A stretch of 33,574 nucleotides of DNA from a virus: positions 1 to 33,574 of IMG/VR virus record IMGVR_UViG_3300006641_000091. One strand, 5' to 3'. The notes beneath the pieces are model-generated. The model was not told the DNA's origin and searched no databases. It worked only from the letters and a program-made list of their open reading frames with translations. The position numbers and the translations under genes are program-made. Shown piece after piece: positions 7,118 to 14,793 of the stretch. Position 1 is the stretch's first letter. Each line of letters starts with the position of its first letter.

Positions 7118-7738
7118 CTATTTCCATCTTGAACCGCACACCCAGCCAACCAAACTCTTACGAACTCCTTTAGTTACTTTAAGAACTCTATGTTGTGTGC
7201 GGGAATCAAAAAGAATAACCGTACCGCGCTTTCTTGGGGCAAAATATGAGTTGCCAGATTCATCAAGGAGTTGAAGGTTGCCACCTTCATAATCATCAGG
7301 ATCAGAAAGTTGAACAACAAACGAAAGCTTTCTTACCATCTCAATTTTTTCATTGAGAAAATCTTGAGCAAGACCGTCTTGGCGATTACCAACACTTACT
7401 GGTTTATATTGTGTTGCAAGTCCAGCATCATTATGCCATCCATAAAACTGACCTTCACTGTATTTTGTAAACTGCATTGATTCTCCGTCAATGCAGCGAA
7501 GATCATATAAGAAGTTTTCTCTATTTGCTCTTTCAATATAATGCCAAACAAATCCACCTACCCAATGTGTAGTGGGAATCCAGGCATTTTGTGAGTTTCT
7601 TTTTTCTTTGTTTAGAGCATCTCCATGAAGTCTGGAGTCTGCCATTTGCTGATCAAACTTTTCAGTTAAATCTCTTTCGATAATGTCTACTACATCTTCT
7701 GGTAGGTCACTAAAGTACCAAATTGATTGAAATGCCAT
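7118..7738 (-). CDS. 2OG-Fe(II) oxygenase, prolyl-4-hydroxylase/PKHD type
   Basis: A 206-residue protein. SEGQFYGWHNDAG (about 94-106) holds the HxD iron motif; DYEGGNLQLL (about 148-157) is the typical Y-x-GG-x-L strand; GTVILFDSRTQHRVLKVTKG (about 172-191) holds the distal His; and GVRKSLVGWVCGSRW provides the 2OG-binding Arg. This motif order is that of P4Hc/PKHD-type hydroxylases (PiuC-like), frequent in cyanophages with unknown target. It is the first gene of the oxygenase cassette and has a good sigma70-like promoter (7762-7790), so host-polymerase expression is likely even though structural genes surround it. Confidence 0.85.
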   Translation of the reverse strand: MAFQSIWYFSDLPEDVVDIIERDLTEKFDQQMADSRLHGDALNKEKRNSQNAWIPTTHWVGGFVWHYIERANRENFLYDLRCIDGESMQFTKYSEGQFYGWHNDAGLATQYKPVSVGNRQDGLAQDFLNEKIEMVRKLSFVVQLSDPDDYEGGNLQLLDESGNSYFAPRKRGTVILFDSRTQHRVLKVTKGVRKSLVGWVCGSRWK

Positions 7739-7761
7739 ATGTGAATAATATATTCAGGTTT

Positions 7762-7790
7762 ATTATATATGATATTTTCAGAAATGTCTA
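7762..7790 (-). promoter_or_regulatory. Sigma70-like promoter for oxygenase cassette
   Basis: On the minus strand TAGACA (7785-7790), a 17-bp spacer and TATAAT (7762-7767). The -35 overlaps the TAG stop of the preceding beta-helix gene. Confidence 0.65.
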
Positions 7791-8594
7791 TGATAATGGC
7801 CAAGCATAAGTTCCGCTGTATACACCATAAGTTGAATTAGAATAATTTGTCAATGAATATGTTGTAGCATTGATAGTTGCCCCATTTACATTATTTGTAG
7901 ATGTACCAGGAAGACTAAATGGACTAGATGAAGTTAACGCAGTGTTTTGGACTATTGTGCTTGTTCCTCCACTATATGATGCAAGCCAACTGGAAGCAAC
8001 GAATAGACTATTATAAGTTTTTCCTGCCGCAGTTGTGCTATTATCATAAACATAAGACATATAACCGTTGGCATTTAACTCTTCAAAAACGCAGTTATAA
8101 GCTTGTCCATTAGTTGCACCAGCATACTCACTCCAAATGGCCGTATTGTAATCTGTGGTTCTTCCGTCATTATTTCTTTTGAAGGTAAAACCATATAATT
8201 TAATATTTGTATTATTAATTGCTAAAATATGATTATCCCTTAGTCCCAGATTACTAGCTTCTGTCCATATTACTCTTCCAGGAGCAGCAATGTAACTTAA
8301 TACTTTAGTAGTATACACCATCGCATCAGCTCCACCACCTATATTATAATTAACTTCACTATAAGTTCCTGGATATACAATAATTGCAGAGCTTGGTAAT
8401 GCCTGAGATTCTGCGTATTTAATTGTTAACCAAGGATTATTTAATGAACCATTTCCAGTAGAATCGCTTCCAGTTTTTGCAACATAATATTTTGTAGAAA
8501 ACGAATCTATTAATGATTGATATGCTGGAGGAAACGCTAATCCAGAATTTGAAGCACTAAACCCAAATTTTGACCCAGTAAAAATTGGAGACAT
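7788..8594 (-). CDS. Parallel beta-helix tail spike-like protein
   Basis: A 268-residue protein. The segment YYVAKTGSDSTGNGSLNNPW (about 36-55), followed by TIKYAESQALPSSAIIVYPG, is the entry motif of right-handed beta-helix proteins (DUF1565/pectate-lyase-like: YVxxxGsDsnxGs...PwxTIxxAxxxa...IxvxpGxY). Rungs follow with INNTNIKLYGFTFKRN and QAYNCVFEELNANGYMSYVY. The N-terminus (MSPIFTGSKFGF) is like those of neighbouring adhesins (MAPFFTGIAKSL, MAPIVTSLASIV), suggesting a shared attachment tip. No catalytic residues can be assigned, so binding or depolymerase activity is open. A GGAGG Shine-Dalgarno lies in the end of the previous gene. Confidence 0.75.
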   Translation of the reverse strand: MSPIFTGSKFGFSASNSGLAFPPAYQSLIDSFSTKYYVAKTGSDSTGNGSLNNPWLTIKYAESQALPSSAIIVYPGTYSEVNYNIGGGADAMVYTTKVLSYIAAPGRVIWTEASNLGLRDNHILAINNTNIKLYGFTFKRNNDGRTTDYNTAIWSEYAGATNGQAYNCVFEELNANGYMSYVYDNSTTAAGKTYNSLFVASSWLASYSGGTSTIVQNTALTSSSPFSLPGTSTNNVNGATINATTYSLTNYSNSTYGVYSGTYAWPLS

Positions 8595-8597
8595 AAT

Positions 8598-9497
8598 TTA
8601 GCGGAATCCTCCATTTTTAGTGGCATAAACTTGATAGCTCGATGCTGTAGTATTTGTTCCTCCTGTATAATGTATAAAGAATGAAACAAATTCTCTATCA
8701 TTTCCAGTTGAAGTGAGAGTAATTGTTGAACCAAAACTAACCAATGCTCTTGTTGTTATTCCAGCAACAGGCGCTCCATTTTCATATCCAACTATAGTAA
8801 TATTTGTCCCTATACCTGTTGCTGTAGTAGTATTACCAGTTCCTGCAGAGTTTTGAGTTACTAATAACGTAATGGTAGAACCACTTGGGCGGTTAGTTTG
8901 AGCTGGCATATTTTTAAAAGAAACAATACCAATATTTGCCCCTGCTGGCATTGTATAAGTATACGTTGTTGCTTGCCTTACATCCATCTCAAGCACTAAC
9001 GCAGAACCGCTCAAATATGTGGTTGCCGTAGATACAGTCTCTATTACGCCACCAAATCTGGAATCTCCACCAACAACATGCAACTCTGAAGTTGGATTTG
9101 TGGTTCCAATACCAACATCACCTGTTGTATCTTTTACAACAAGTCTCCAATTACCAGATGTATTATCATAAATTCCACCACCAGATATAGAAGTATTAGC
9201 ACCAAAAATATAACTTGAACCAGAAGTTGGTGTTACAATAAATGAAGGTGATGTAGTTCCAAGTGACCTCACATTTCCACCAAATACATCAAGTTTTGAT
9301 GAAGGATTAGTCGTACCAACTCCAACTGATCCAGAAATATAAGCATTACCAGTAACTTGAAGTCTTTGATTTAATGTCCCAGTTGATGATGCAGAACCTG
9401 CAAGAATAGGATTATTAGAAACTGTTAATCCTTTCGAAAAATTTGGTGCTCCGTTATCATCTTTATTTACAATAGTATCAACTTGTACTTTTGACAT
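8598..9497 (-). CDS. Tail fibre protein with shared C-terminal domain
   Basis: A 299-residue protein. The N-terminus MSKVQVDTIVNKDDNGAPNF is a frequent cyanophage fibre start. Two GxxxPxSxLxV repeats follow (VGVGTTNPSSKLDVFGG and VGIGTTNPTSELHVVGG), as in fibres that carry peptidase-S74-type stalks. From about residue 165 a beta domain runs to the end (ALVLEMDV, then TLLVTQNSAGTGNTTTATGI, then FFIHYTG). It clearly matches the C-terminus of the 265-residue protein at 13035. The end, YATKNGGFR, recalls GANNAGYR and NVSGGYRRY in the other two, suggesting a common trimeric tip. A perfect TATAAATA lies 19 bp upstream. Confidence 0.75.
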   Translation of the reverse strand: MSKVQVDTIVNKDDNGAPNFSKGLTVSNNPILAGSASSTGTLNQRLQVTGNAYISGSVGVGTTNPSSKLDVFGGNVRSLGTTSPSFIVTPTSGSSYIFGANTSISGGGIYDNTSGNWRLVVKDTTGDVGIGTTNPTSELHVVGGDSRFGGVIETVSTATTYLSGSALVLEMDVRQATTYTYTMPAGANIGIVSFKNMPAQTNRPSGSTITLLVTQNSAGTGNTTTATGIGTNITIVGYENGAPVAGITTRALVSFGSTITLTSTGNDREFVSFFIHYTGGTNTTASSYQVYATKNGGFR

Positions 9498-9516
9498 CAG
9501 ATTACAGTTTTTTTAA

Positions 9517-9524
9517 TATTTATA
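9517..9524 (-). promoter_or_regulatory. Late promoter TATAAATA
   Basis: A perfect octamer 19 bp upstream of the ATG at 9497. Confidence 0.7.
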
Positions 9525-9530
9525 TTACTC

Positions 9531-9935
9531 TCAAGGTATTGGAGAAGTTTCTAAAACCCATTCACCATTGTCTTCATCCCAACGATAGAATGAACGTGCT
9601 TCGATTTGTTCTTCTGTGAGAGTTGGTTTAGCAACTGGTGATTCCCAATCAAACGTAGAGTCATTCAGAACCCAAGATTCATATGGTTTAGGTGGAATAA
9701 AAGCATCTAGAGTTTCGTTATAGGTATATCCAATACCAGCATAACGAACTCTAAAATTATTATTGTATGATGTTTTTACCCATCTATCTTCTAAAGAATC
9801 GGGAATTGTTTCGTAAAGATGTTTATAAGCCCAGTCTTCATGCTCATTACCATTAATATCAGTAATCATTTCATTTGGAATGGGTGTTACATAAGTAACA
9901 ATATTATTTGAATTAATTCTTGCGTAGTGTGCCAT
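9531..9935 (-). CDS. Conserved cyanophage structural-region protein, paralogue A
   Basis: A 134-residue protein with MAHYARINSNNIVTYVTPIP at the start and a strongly conserved second half: KTSYNNNFRVRYAGIGYTYN, DAFIPPKP, ESWVLN, then SFYRWDEDNGEWVLE near the end. The gene at 14835 encodes the same protein type, with near identity over the last 85 residues. Proteins of this type are known in cyanomyoviruses without assigned function. The aromatic, acidic C-terminus and the place among adhesin genes suggest an assembly or fibre-associated role, which is inference. It precedes the fibre gene at 8598 and follows glycine-rich paralogue 2 by 13 bp. Confidence 0.75.
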   Translation of the reverse strand: MAHYARINSNNIVTYVTPIPNEMITDINGNEHEDWAYKHLYETIPDSLEDRWVKTSYNNNFRVRYAGIGYTYNETLDAFIPPKPYESWVLNDSTFDWESPVAKPTLTEEQIEARSFYRWDEDNGEWVLETSPIP

Positions 9936-9948
9936 AATTTTATATACC

Positions 9949-10962
9949 CTATACTAAGTAACGAATGACGACAATACCGGAACCACCAGCTCCAGCTCTA
10001 TTTGTTGGCGTGTTTGGATCTCCACCACATCCTCCTCCGCCTCCACCAGTATTGGCAGTTCCATCAGTTCCACTAACAGACCTTGCACCGCCAGCTCCGC
10101 CGCCAGCAAATGGTCCTCCAGGTCCACCACCAGGACCACCATTTCCGGCAAATATTCCCATAGCACCGCCACCGCCTCCAGCAAACCAACGACCTGAAGA
10201 TGGACCGGGAGCACCATATGTAGGTGGAATACCAGCATCTGCAGAAAATCCAGATACTCCAATTCCACCATATCCTGCTGTTCCGGGAGTAACTCCCGGT
10301 CCAGGTTGTCCAGCACTTGAACCACCACCGCCACCGCCAGCATTTGTATAATTTGTAGAACCTCCATCCCCTCCTTGAGGTGGAGAAGTTGGTGGACTAT
10401 TACCAGAACCGCCTGGAGCGGTGGCTCCTCCACCACCAGTTCCTCCTCCACCACCAGATCCACCATTCCCACCAACATTTGATGGATGATATGGAGCTCC
10501 ACCATAACCTCCGCCGGTAGAAGTTATTGCATTAAAAGTTGATGGATTGCCTGCTCCCCCTGGAGATCCTCCAGCAGGATTTAGCAATCCAGCAGGTCCT
10601 CCTGCTCCAACTGAAACTGGGTAAATGCCGGGTGTAATGGACATCGATCCTGTTCGATATCCTCCAGCACCACCCCCGCCTCCGCCTGCATATGATCCAG
10701 ATATAGAAGCACCACCACCGCCGGCGCCGCCAGCAACTACGATATATTCTACAGTAACTGGGTTTCCTGCTGTAGTATTGACTAAAGTATCTGGACTTGT
10801 GAAAAAATGATACCTATAACCATTTCCTGGATTTGTAACAGTTCCTCCAGAAATGGTTACTCTACCTAATGTTTTAAAATAACTATTTTCAATTCTAGTA
10901 AAAACTCCACCATCGAAAATACTAGAAACTGCATACCCAACTCTTCCTGCATTGTTTCTCAT
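9949..10962 (-). CDS. Glycine-rich phage adhesin, paralogue 2
   Basis: A 337-residue protein. The order is an N-terminal segment (MRNNAGRVGYAVSSIFDGG), the strand unit GNGYRYHFFTSPDTLVNTTA (about 47-66), VEYIVVAGGAGGGG (about 72-85), a Gly-rich core of about 230 residues with SGNSPPTSPPQGG near the middle, and the closing strand GAGGSGIVVIRYLV. The SPPQG phrase recurs in both halves of the gene at 15866, so these are true paralogues rather than independent low-complexity proteins. An AGAGAG Shine-Dalgarno precedes the ATG. The proline-rich plus-strand ORF over the same bases is a mirror of Gly codons. Likely a receptor-contacting fibre tip. Confidence 0.75.
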   Translation of the reverse strand: MRNNAGRVGYAVSSIFDGGVFTRIENSYFKTLGRVTISGGTVTNPGNGYRYHFFTSPDTLVNTTAGNPVTVEYIVVAGGAGGGGASISGSYAGGGGGGAGGYRTGSMSITPGIYPVSVGAGGPAGLLNPAGGSPGGAGNPSTFNAITSTGGGYGGAPYHPSNVGGNGGSGGGGGTGGGGATAPGGSGNSPPTSPPQGGDGGSTNYTNAGGGGGGSSAGQPGPGVTPGTAGYGGIGVSGFSADAGIPPTYGAPGPSSGRWFAGGGGGAMGIFAGNGGPGGGPGGPFAGGGAGGARSVSGTDGTANTGGGGGGCGGDPNTPTNRAGAGGSGIVVIRYLV

Positions 10963-10989
10963 ATTTTTAAATCTCTCTTATGTTTAAAA

Positions 10990-11367
10990 TCACGAAATAG
11001 CTTCATATGAAGCATAAACATCAACAGAATTTGTAAAGTTTGCATTTACTCCTATTGAACGATTCTCTTCAATATAAACTGGATTATCTTTACCAATCAA
11101 TACTATTGAAGAACCACCAGGAATTGCAATAGACGAAGCCATAGAAACTGATGACCCAGTACCTGCAGCGCCACCAAATATTTTTACAGTAATTGCAGTT
11201 GTATTATTACTAGTTGTATTTGAAGCAACTAAAGTATTAAGTTTAAATACTTGATTACTAGATGCTGCATTTGAAATAAGAACATTATATGAGGTAGTGC
11301 TAACACCAGAAATAAAGGTAGAAACACCTGTAATAGTTGTGAGACCTGCAATATTTGGCGCTGCCAT
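10990..11367 (-). CDS. Small virion structural protein
   Basis: A 125-residue Thr/Ser/Val-rich beta protein (MAAPNIAGLTTITGVSTFIS; TSYNVLISNAASSNQVFKLN; IPGGSSIVLIGKDNPVYIEE). Asn/Ser-rich strands with a GGSS-turn before IVLIGKDNPVY resemble the 133-residue protein at 3615, where APNETFFFEMNYPLVL sits in the same place. Function is unknown; decoration or fibre accessory is likely. A late octamer CATAAATA lies 21 bp upstream. Confidence 0.65.
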   Translation of the reverse strand: MAAPNIAGLTTITGVSTFISGVSTTSYNVLISNAASSNQVFKLNTLVASNTTSNNTTAITVKIFGGAAGTGSSVSMASSIAIPGGSSIVLIGKDNPVYIEENRSIGVNANFTNSVDVYASYEAIS

Positions 11368-11388
11368 TTTCTATAAACCTTTTTGTAA

Positions 11389-11396
11389 TATTTATG
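11389..11396 (-). promoter_or_regulatory. Late promoter octamer CATAAATA
   Basis: Lies 21 bp upstream of the ATG at 11367. Confidence 0.6.
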
Positions 11397-11402
11397 AGAT
11401 TA

Positions 11403-11582
11403 TCAACCACCAAAAACAATACTCATTGCTATTGCTTTATTATTTACGTTAATACCGGTAAGATTAGATCCAGATCCAACAAAACTTGTAGCAGTTACAA
11501 TACCAGTAACATTTAAAGAAGGAACAGTTGGTCCACCGGTTCCTAATCTATTTTTTATAGTATCTACATTTAACTGCGACAT
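11403..11582 (-). CDS. Short fibre-like protein, 59 residues
   Basis: A small gene from ATG at 11580-11582 to TGA at 11403-11405. It begins MSQLNVDTIKNRLGTGGPTV, the same type of start as MSKVQVDTIVNKDDNG in the fibre at 8598. It continues with LNVTGIVTATSFVGSGSNLT, the stalk-end motif seen near the C-terminus of the fibre at 4037, and ends AIAMSIVFGG. It therefore joins a fibre head segment directly to a fibre end segment, as if reduced by deletion, or is a genuine mini-fibre. A perfect TATAAATA lies 20 bp upstream, so it should be expressed late. Confidence 0.75.
   Translation of the reverse strand: MSQLNVDTIKNRLGTGGPTVPSLNVTGIVTATSFVGSGSNLTGINVNNKAIAMSIVFGG
11461..11489. repeat. 29-bp sequence shared with fibre gene at 4037
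   Basis: Identical to 4089-4117. Confidence 0.9.
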
Positions 11583-11602
11583 CTTATTTGATACTTTTTA
11601 AT

Positions 11603-11610
11603 TATTTATA
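11603..11610 (-). promoter_or_regulatory. Late promoter TATAAATA
   Basis: A perfect octamer 20 bp upstream of the ATG at 11582. Confidence 0.7.
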
Positions 11611-11997
11611 TTAAAACACATCATATGAAATTAAATGCTGTAGAGGTTTTATCTCATAGTCCCTATCAAATAGTTCATCAAAAAAAGAAATTTGTTCTCT
11701 GGACGTAGAACTAACAATAAAGTCTACATTAATAAAATCAAATATGATATTGTGATATTTTAAATTCTCTAGTTGTTGGATAATATTTTCCCTTTTGCTG
11801 CTATCAATTCTAGTAAAAATGTTTATAATATGTCCTTTATCATATAAAGAATTAACAGCCTTTAATCTACATGGATGAAATACTATTCTCTCATCATTTA
11901 AATAATTAATATTACATATAGACTCTAAATCTATAAGAATATTGTAAGTGTCTTTTACTAAATTATTTTCTTTTTGATAATTTTTAATTATAGACAT
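11611..11997 (-). CDS. HAD-like protein with degenerate active site (tentative)
   Basis: A 128-residue protein. Residues about 19-29 (YNILIDLESIC) sit where small HAD phosphatases of the capsule-biosynthesis type have a DxDGTIC motif. RLKAVNSLYDKGHIINIFTR (about 44-63) matches their typical INxLYDKGHxIxIxTAR segment, and a QLENLKYHNIIFDF stretch follows, as in their QLxxxGixYhxLxxxKP region. The second catalytic Asp is Glu and the Thr is Ile, and the late acidic motif (IDDK type) is not obvious, so catalysis is doubtful. The start overlaps the stop of glycine-rich paralogue 3 (TAATG). The base composition is more AT-rich than its neighbours. An alternative is an unrelated alpha/beta protein. 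Confidence 0.5.
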   Translation of the reverse strand: MSIIKNYQKENNLVKDTYNILIDLESICNINYLNDERIVFHPCRLKAVNSLYDKGHIINIFTRIDSSKRENIIQQLENLKYHNIIFDFINVDFIVSSTSREQISFFDELFDRDYEIKPLQHLISYDVF

Positions 11998-13022
11998 TAA
12001 TTATAATAATTAACTATTAAGACACCAGGAATTGCAGAATTTCCATATTGAGTTGGTACTGATGCCCAATATGGCGCAATTTGTGGATGATTTTTACCTG
12101 CACCTAAAGGATATGGACCTCCAACACCAGATCCACCCGGGTCTCCCATTCCAGTATAGTTTCTTTCAACTGCAGGTGATGGAACATAAAGTGGAGATGA
12201 CGTATTAATATACCCAGAACCTCCTCCACCTCCAGCAGAATTTCCTCCAGATGTGCTGTTCGATCCACCACCTCCTCCACCACCATAATATCCAGCTCCG
12301 CCTCCACCGCCACCATATGCCCACAGAGGACCAGCAGGGGCAGGAACAGAACTTCCATTACCACCAACTAATTGACCTCCATTAGTAGCAGTAGCTGGTG
12401 GAGATCCAGGTTGATTAAGTCCTCCTGCTCCACCCGAAACTTGACTTCCGCCTCCACCACCTGTTCCTGTTCCTGGTGTAGGTGCAGCGTCTGCTGTTGT
12501 TCCCCCACCATTACCACCAAGTCCACCACTATAACGATTTCCACCGCCAGCGCCTGCAACAATTAATGCAGTAGCTTGAGTTATTCCTGGAGCAGATGGA
12601 GTATTAAAAACTCCAGTTAAACCACCTCCACCGGCGCCACTATAAAGAGGTGCTGGTGGATAAGACGAATATCCAGAACCACCATATCCTATAGTTGGAG
12701 ACCATCCTGCTCCGCCGGCAGCACCTGGACCAGCGGCTTGCCCAGCAGCACCAACTGCATATAAAAGAGTTGTTGTTGTTGGAATTGTAAATCTTGCAAC
12801 TGATATTCCCCCTTGCCCTCCACTTCCACTCGCAGTTGTTCCACCCCCTCCACCAACAGCAATAAATTCAACTTTAGAAGAAACTCTAGAAGAACTAGTG
12901 AACGGAGATGTAAAAACATCTGTAGATATTAATGCATTAAAACTCGTGTCAGAAACTCCAGAAGTTCTAGAAATCCAAAATCCACCCAGACTCTTTGCAA
13001 TTCCAGTAAAAAATGGTGCCAT
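11997..13022 (-). CDS. Glycine-rich phage adhesin, paralogue 3
   Basis: A 341-residue protein. The N-terminus MAPFFTGIAKSLGGFWISRT is of the shared MAP/MSP attachment type. Then FTSPFTSSSRVSSKVEFIAVGGGGG (about 37-61) leads into a Gly-rich core of about 220 residues that includes ALIVAGAGGGNRYSGG, a second VAGAGGG strand also present in the giant protein at 20917 (ALIIAGGGGGGGND). The end is PGVLIVNYYN rather than GIVVIRY. It is the most divergent of the set and closer to the module in the 1456-residue protein. A GGAGGT Shine-Dalgarno lies before the ATG. The HAD-like gene is translationally coupled downstream. Confidence 0.75.
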   Translation of the reverse strand: MAPFFTGIAKSLGGFWISRTSGVSDTSFNALISTDVFTSPFTSSSRVSSKVEFIAVGGGGGTTASGSGGQGGISVARFTIPTTTTLLYAVGAAGQAAGPGAAGGAGWSPTIGYGGSGYSSYPPAPLYSGAGGGGLTGVFNTPSAPGITQATALIVAGAGGGNRYSGGLGGNGGGTTADAAPTPGTGTGGGGGSQVSGGAGGLNQPGSPPATATNGGQLVGGNGSSVPAPAGPLWAYGGGGGGAGYYGGGGGGGSNSTSGGNSAGGGGGSGYINTSSPLYVPSPAVERNYTGMGDPGGSGVGGPYPLGAGKNHPQIAPYWASVPTQYGNSAIPGVLIVNYYN

Positions 13023-13034
13023 AATTACCTCCGA

Positions 13035-13832
13035 TCAAGGTCTAATATTACCAAGACGATATCCTGCATTATTTGCCCCGAAAACTCTATAATTTCCGGG
13101 AGTTTCTGTTCCAGATCCATTATAATGAATAGCAAGAGTTACAATATCAACATCACTTGCTGTTTGAGACAATGTAATTGTAGATGCAGACGAAACTCTT
13201 GCTGACGTACTAAATCCAGAAACTCCAAGAGGTGTAAGTGTAATATTAGTTCCTATACCTGTTGCTGCGGTAGTGTTACCAGTTCCAGAAGAGTTTTGTG
13301 TGAATAGAATAGTAAATGTTGTTACTGAATTTTTGGTTACTGGAAAATTTCTCAATGAAACAATACCAACGTTTCCATTTGATAAGTCATGAGTAAAAAC
13401 AGTTCCATTTTGTGCATTACATTCAAGAATAACTCTACCACCACCTAAATTGGATGTTGTTCCAGTCGAAACAGTTTCTATTGCACCTTTAATGTCAATA
13501 CCTTCACTGAAGGTAAACGAATCTGAATTATCCTGCCAAAGAATACTTTTATTTGTTGTTCCATAAATGACAATACCACCTCCATCGACACCAGCATCAG
13601 TTGGTGATGAAGTAGAACCAATACCTATAGTCTTATCTTTTACATCAAGAATATTTGTATTAATAATGGTTTTAGTACCATTAACCGTTAAATTTCCGGG
13701 GATAACAATAGTGTCACTAGAAGATCCAATAGTTGTTGCGGTCAAAACACCACTGACAACTGCACCATCAGGTAAATTCGGAGCACTTCCAGAGGTTCTT
13801 CCTCTTAAATTAGTAACTCTTAAATCTGACAT
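13035..13832 (-). CDS. Tail fibre protein with shared C-terminal domain
   Basis: A 265-residue protein. The N-terminus MSDLRVTNLRGRTSGSAPNL and the middle (VNGTKTIINTNILDVKDKTI, GIGSTSSPTDAGVDGGGIVI) are standard for long cyanophage fibres. The C-terminal domain (RVILECNA, then TILFTQNSSGTGNTTAATGI, then VTLAIHYNGSG, then FGANNAGYR) is a clear paralogue of that in the fibre at 8598. The start overlaps the stop of the 116-residue gene as TGATG, so expression is coupled. Confidence 0.8.
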   Translation of the reverse strand: MSDLRVTNLRGRTSGSAPNLPDGAVVSGVLTATTIGSSSDTIVIPGNLTVNGTKTIINTNILDVKDKTIGIGSTSSPTDAGVDGGGIVIYGTTNKSILWQDNSDSFTFSEGIDIKGAIETVSTGTTSNLGGGRVILECNAQNGTVFTHDLSNGNVGIVSLRNFPVTKNSVTTFTILFTQNSSGTGNTTAATGIGTNITLTPLGVSGFSTSARVSSASTITLSQTASDVDIVTLAIHYNGSGTETPGNYRVFGANNAGYRLGNIRP

Positions 13833-14182
13833 CAGAGATCTCCTATTTGTAGAACATCAATTACCATAGTTTTACCTACACCTACGGTAACGCCAATACC
13901 AGAAGCAATCGTAATATTTGGAACAACTGCTACAACGTAAGAATCATAGTTACCTGCATTGGTGGTATCAAACGTAATGCTTTGAGTTACAGTTGCAGCA
14001 GCAGCAACATAATTAAAAAGTCCATCAGCATCACCAGTTGGTTGCCCTACACCACCACCAACACCGGTAAGTTGAGAACCATCACCAGAAAATGATGATG
14101 CAGTAACGATGCCAGTAAAACTTGCACCACCAGATACATTTCCTACAATATTACTGACTAATTGTACTTTTGTGGCGGACAT
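13832..14182 (-). CDS. Small fibre-like protein
   Basis: A 116-residue protein: MSATKVQLVSNIVGNVSGGA, then SFTGIVTASSFSGDGSQLTG (about 21-40), the stalk motif of cyanophage fibres, then a short C-terminal beta domain ending in MVIDVLQIGDL. It could be the first part of a two-gene fibre with the coupled 265-residue protein. The late octamer AATAAATA lies 22 bp upstream and overlaps the stop codon of the HNH gene in front of it. Confidence 0.7.
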   Translation of the reverse strand: MSATKVQLVSNIVGNVSGGASFTGIVTASSFSGDGSQLTGVGGGVGQPTGDADGLFNYVAAAATVTQSITFDTTNAGNYDSYVVAVVPNITIASGIGVTVGVGKTMVIDVLQIGDL

Positions 14183-14204
14183 TTCTATCTTTATTTTATA
14201 TGTT

Positions 14205-14212
14205 TATTTATT
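14205..14212 (-). promoter_or_regulatory. Late promoter octamer AATAAATA over HNH stop codon
   Basis: Lies 22 bp upstream of the ATG at 14182 and covers the TAA of the HNH gene, so the endonuclease insertion leaves this gene's promoter intact. Confidence 0.55.
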
Positions 14213-14732
14213 CAATTACATTTAGGAGAGCGTATTGTCCAAAGTATTCAAGTGCTTTTTTGTTATATGCAATTGCTGCTTCCTTTTCTGTTAAAAAATA
14301 TTCCGAATAAACGCATTTTCTTTCTACCATCAATCTAGACAACCATTTTTTTCTATTTTTTCTTCTAGAAACTCCCTTATATTTACTTGATGTTTTTCTT
14401 TTTGTCTTTTTTGCATTTCCTCCATTTTGAGAGTGCGTTGCTTTTCTAATATTAAAATTATTACCCCTGCCCGAAATATGGTCAATACAAAAATCTTGAG
14501 GATCTTCTCCTGTTTTCATGTAATATAATATTCTATGAGTTTTATAGTTTCTATCTTTATCGGTTCTTACTCCAACGTGATAGTAACCATAAGTATTAAT
14601 TCTTCCAGCAGTATCTCCTCTTTTGACAGAGTTTGATCTTGGATTTTTCCAAACAAGACCACTAGGAGATGTTTCACTAATTTCAAACAAGTGATTTAAC
14701 AACTCCAGTGGTGGGAGTGGATTGATTTTCAT
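14208..14732 (-). CDS. HNH homing endonuclease with AP2-like domain
   Basis: A 174-residue free-standing endonuclease. KTHRILYYMKTGEDPQDFCI leads into the HNH core CIDHISGRGNNFNIRKATHS (about 82-101; Asp-His pair, central Asn, distal His). From about residue 115 an AP2-like DNA-binding domain follows (SSKYKGVSRRKNRKKWLSRL, then KEAAIAYNKKALEYFGQYA). This HNH-plus-AP2 pairing is common among phage intron-less endonucleases. It is inserted between paralogue B at 14835 and the small fibre at 13832. Its leader contains an inverted repeat, a nested terminator and a perfect late promoter. Confidence 0.9.
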   Translation of the reverse strand: MKINPLPPLELLNHLFEISETSPSGLVWKNPRSNSVKRGDTAGRINTYGYYHVGVRTDKDRNYKTHRILYYMKTGEDPQDFCIDHISGRGNNFNIRKATHSQNGGNAKKTKRKTSSKYKGVSRRKNRKKWLSRLMVERKCVYSEYFLTEKEAAIAYNKKALEYFGQYALLNVIE

Positions 14733-14757
14733 TTTTGCTCTAGAACTACCGCATTAT

Positions 14758-14765
14758 TATTTATA
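14758..14765 (-). promoter_or_regulatory. Late promoter TATAAATA
   Basis: A perfect octamer 25 bp upstream of the HNH ATG at 14732. Confidence 0.7.
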
Positions 14766-14793
14766 GTAAAAGAGGGTGCTTTAGAGGCACCCC
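14766..14793 (-). terminator. Intrinsic terminator upstream of HNH gene
   Basis: On the minus strand a GGGTGC/GCACCC stem (14787-14792 with 14774-14779) and a 7-base loop are followed by TCTTTTAC. It should end transcripts of the gene at 14835. Confidence 0.75.

Noticed and set aside
9965-10351. Proline-rich plus-strand ORFs over the glycine-rich genes (also at 10625, 15891, 16371)
   Set aside because: Gly codons on one strand read as Pro or Ser/Thr on the other; there are no Shine-Dalgarno sites or promoters for them.
11596-11617. TTTTAAT/ATTAAAA repeat around the late promoter of the 59-residue gene as another regulatory hairpin
   Set aside because: Only 7 A-T pairs, expected by chance near an AT-rich promoter; no G-C pairs to stabilise it.
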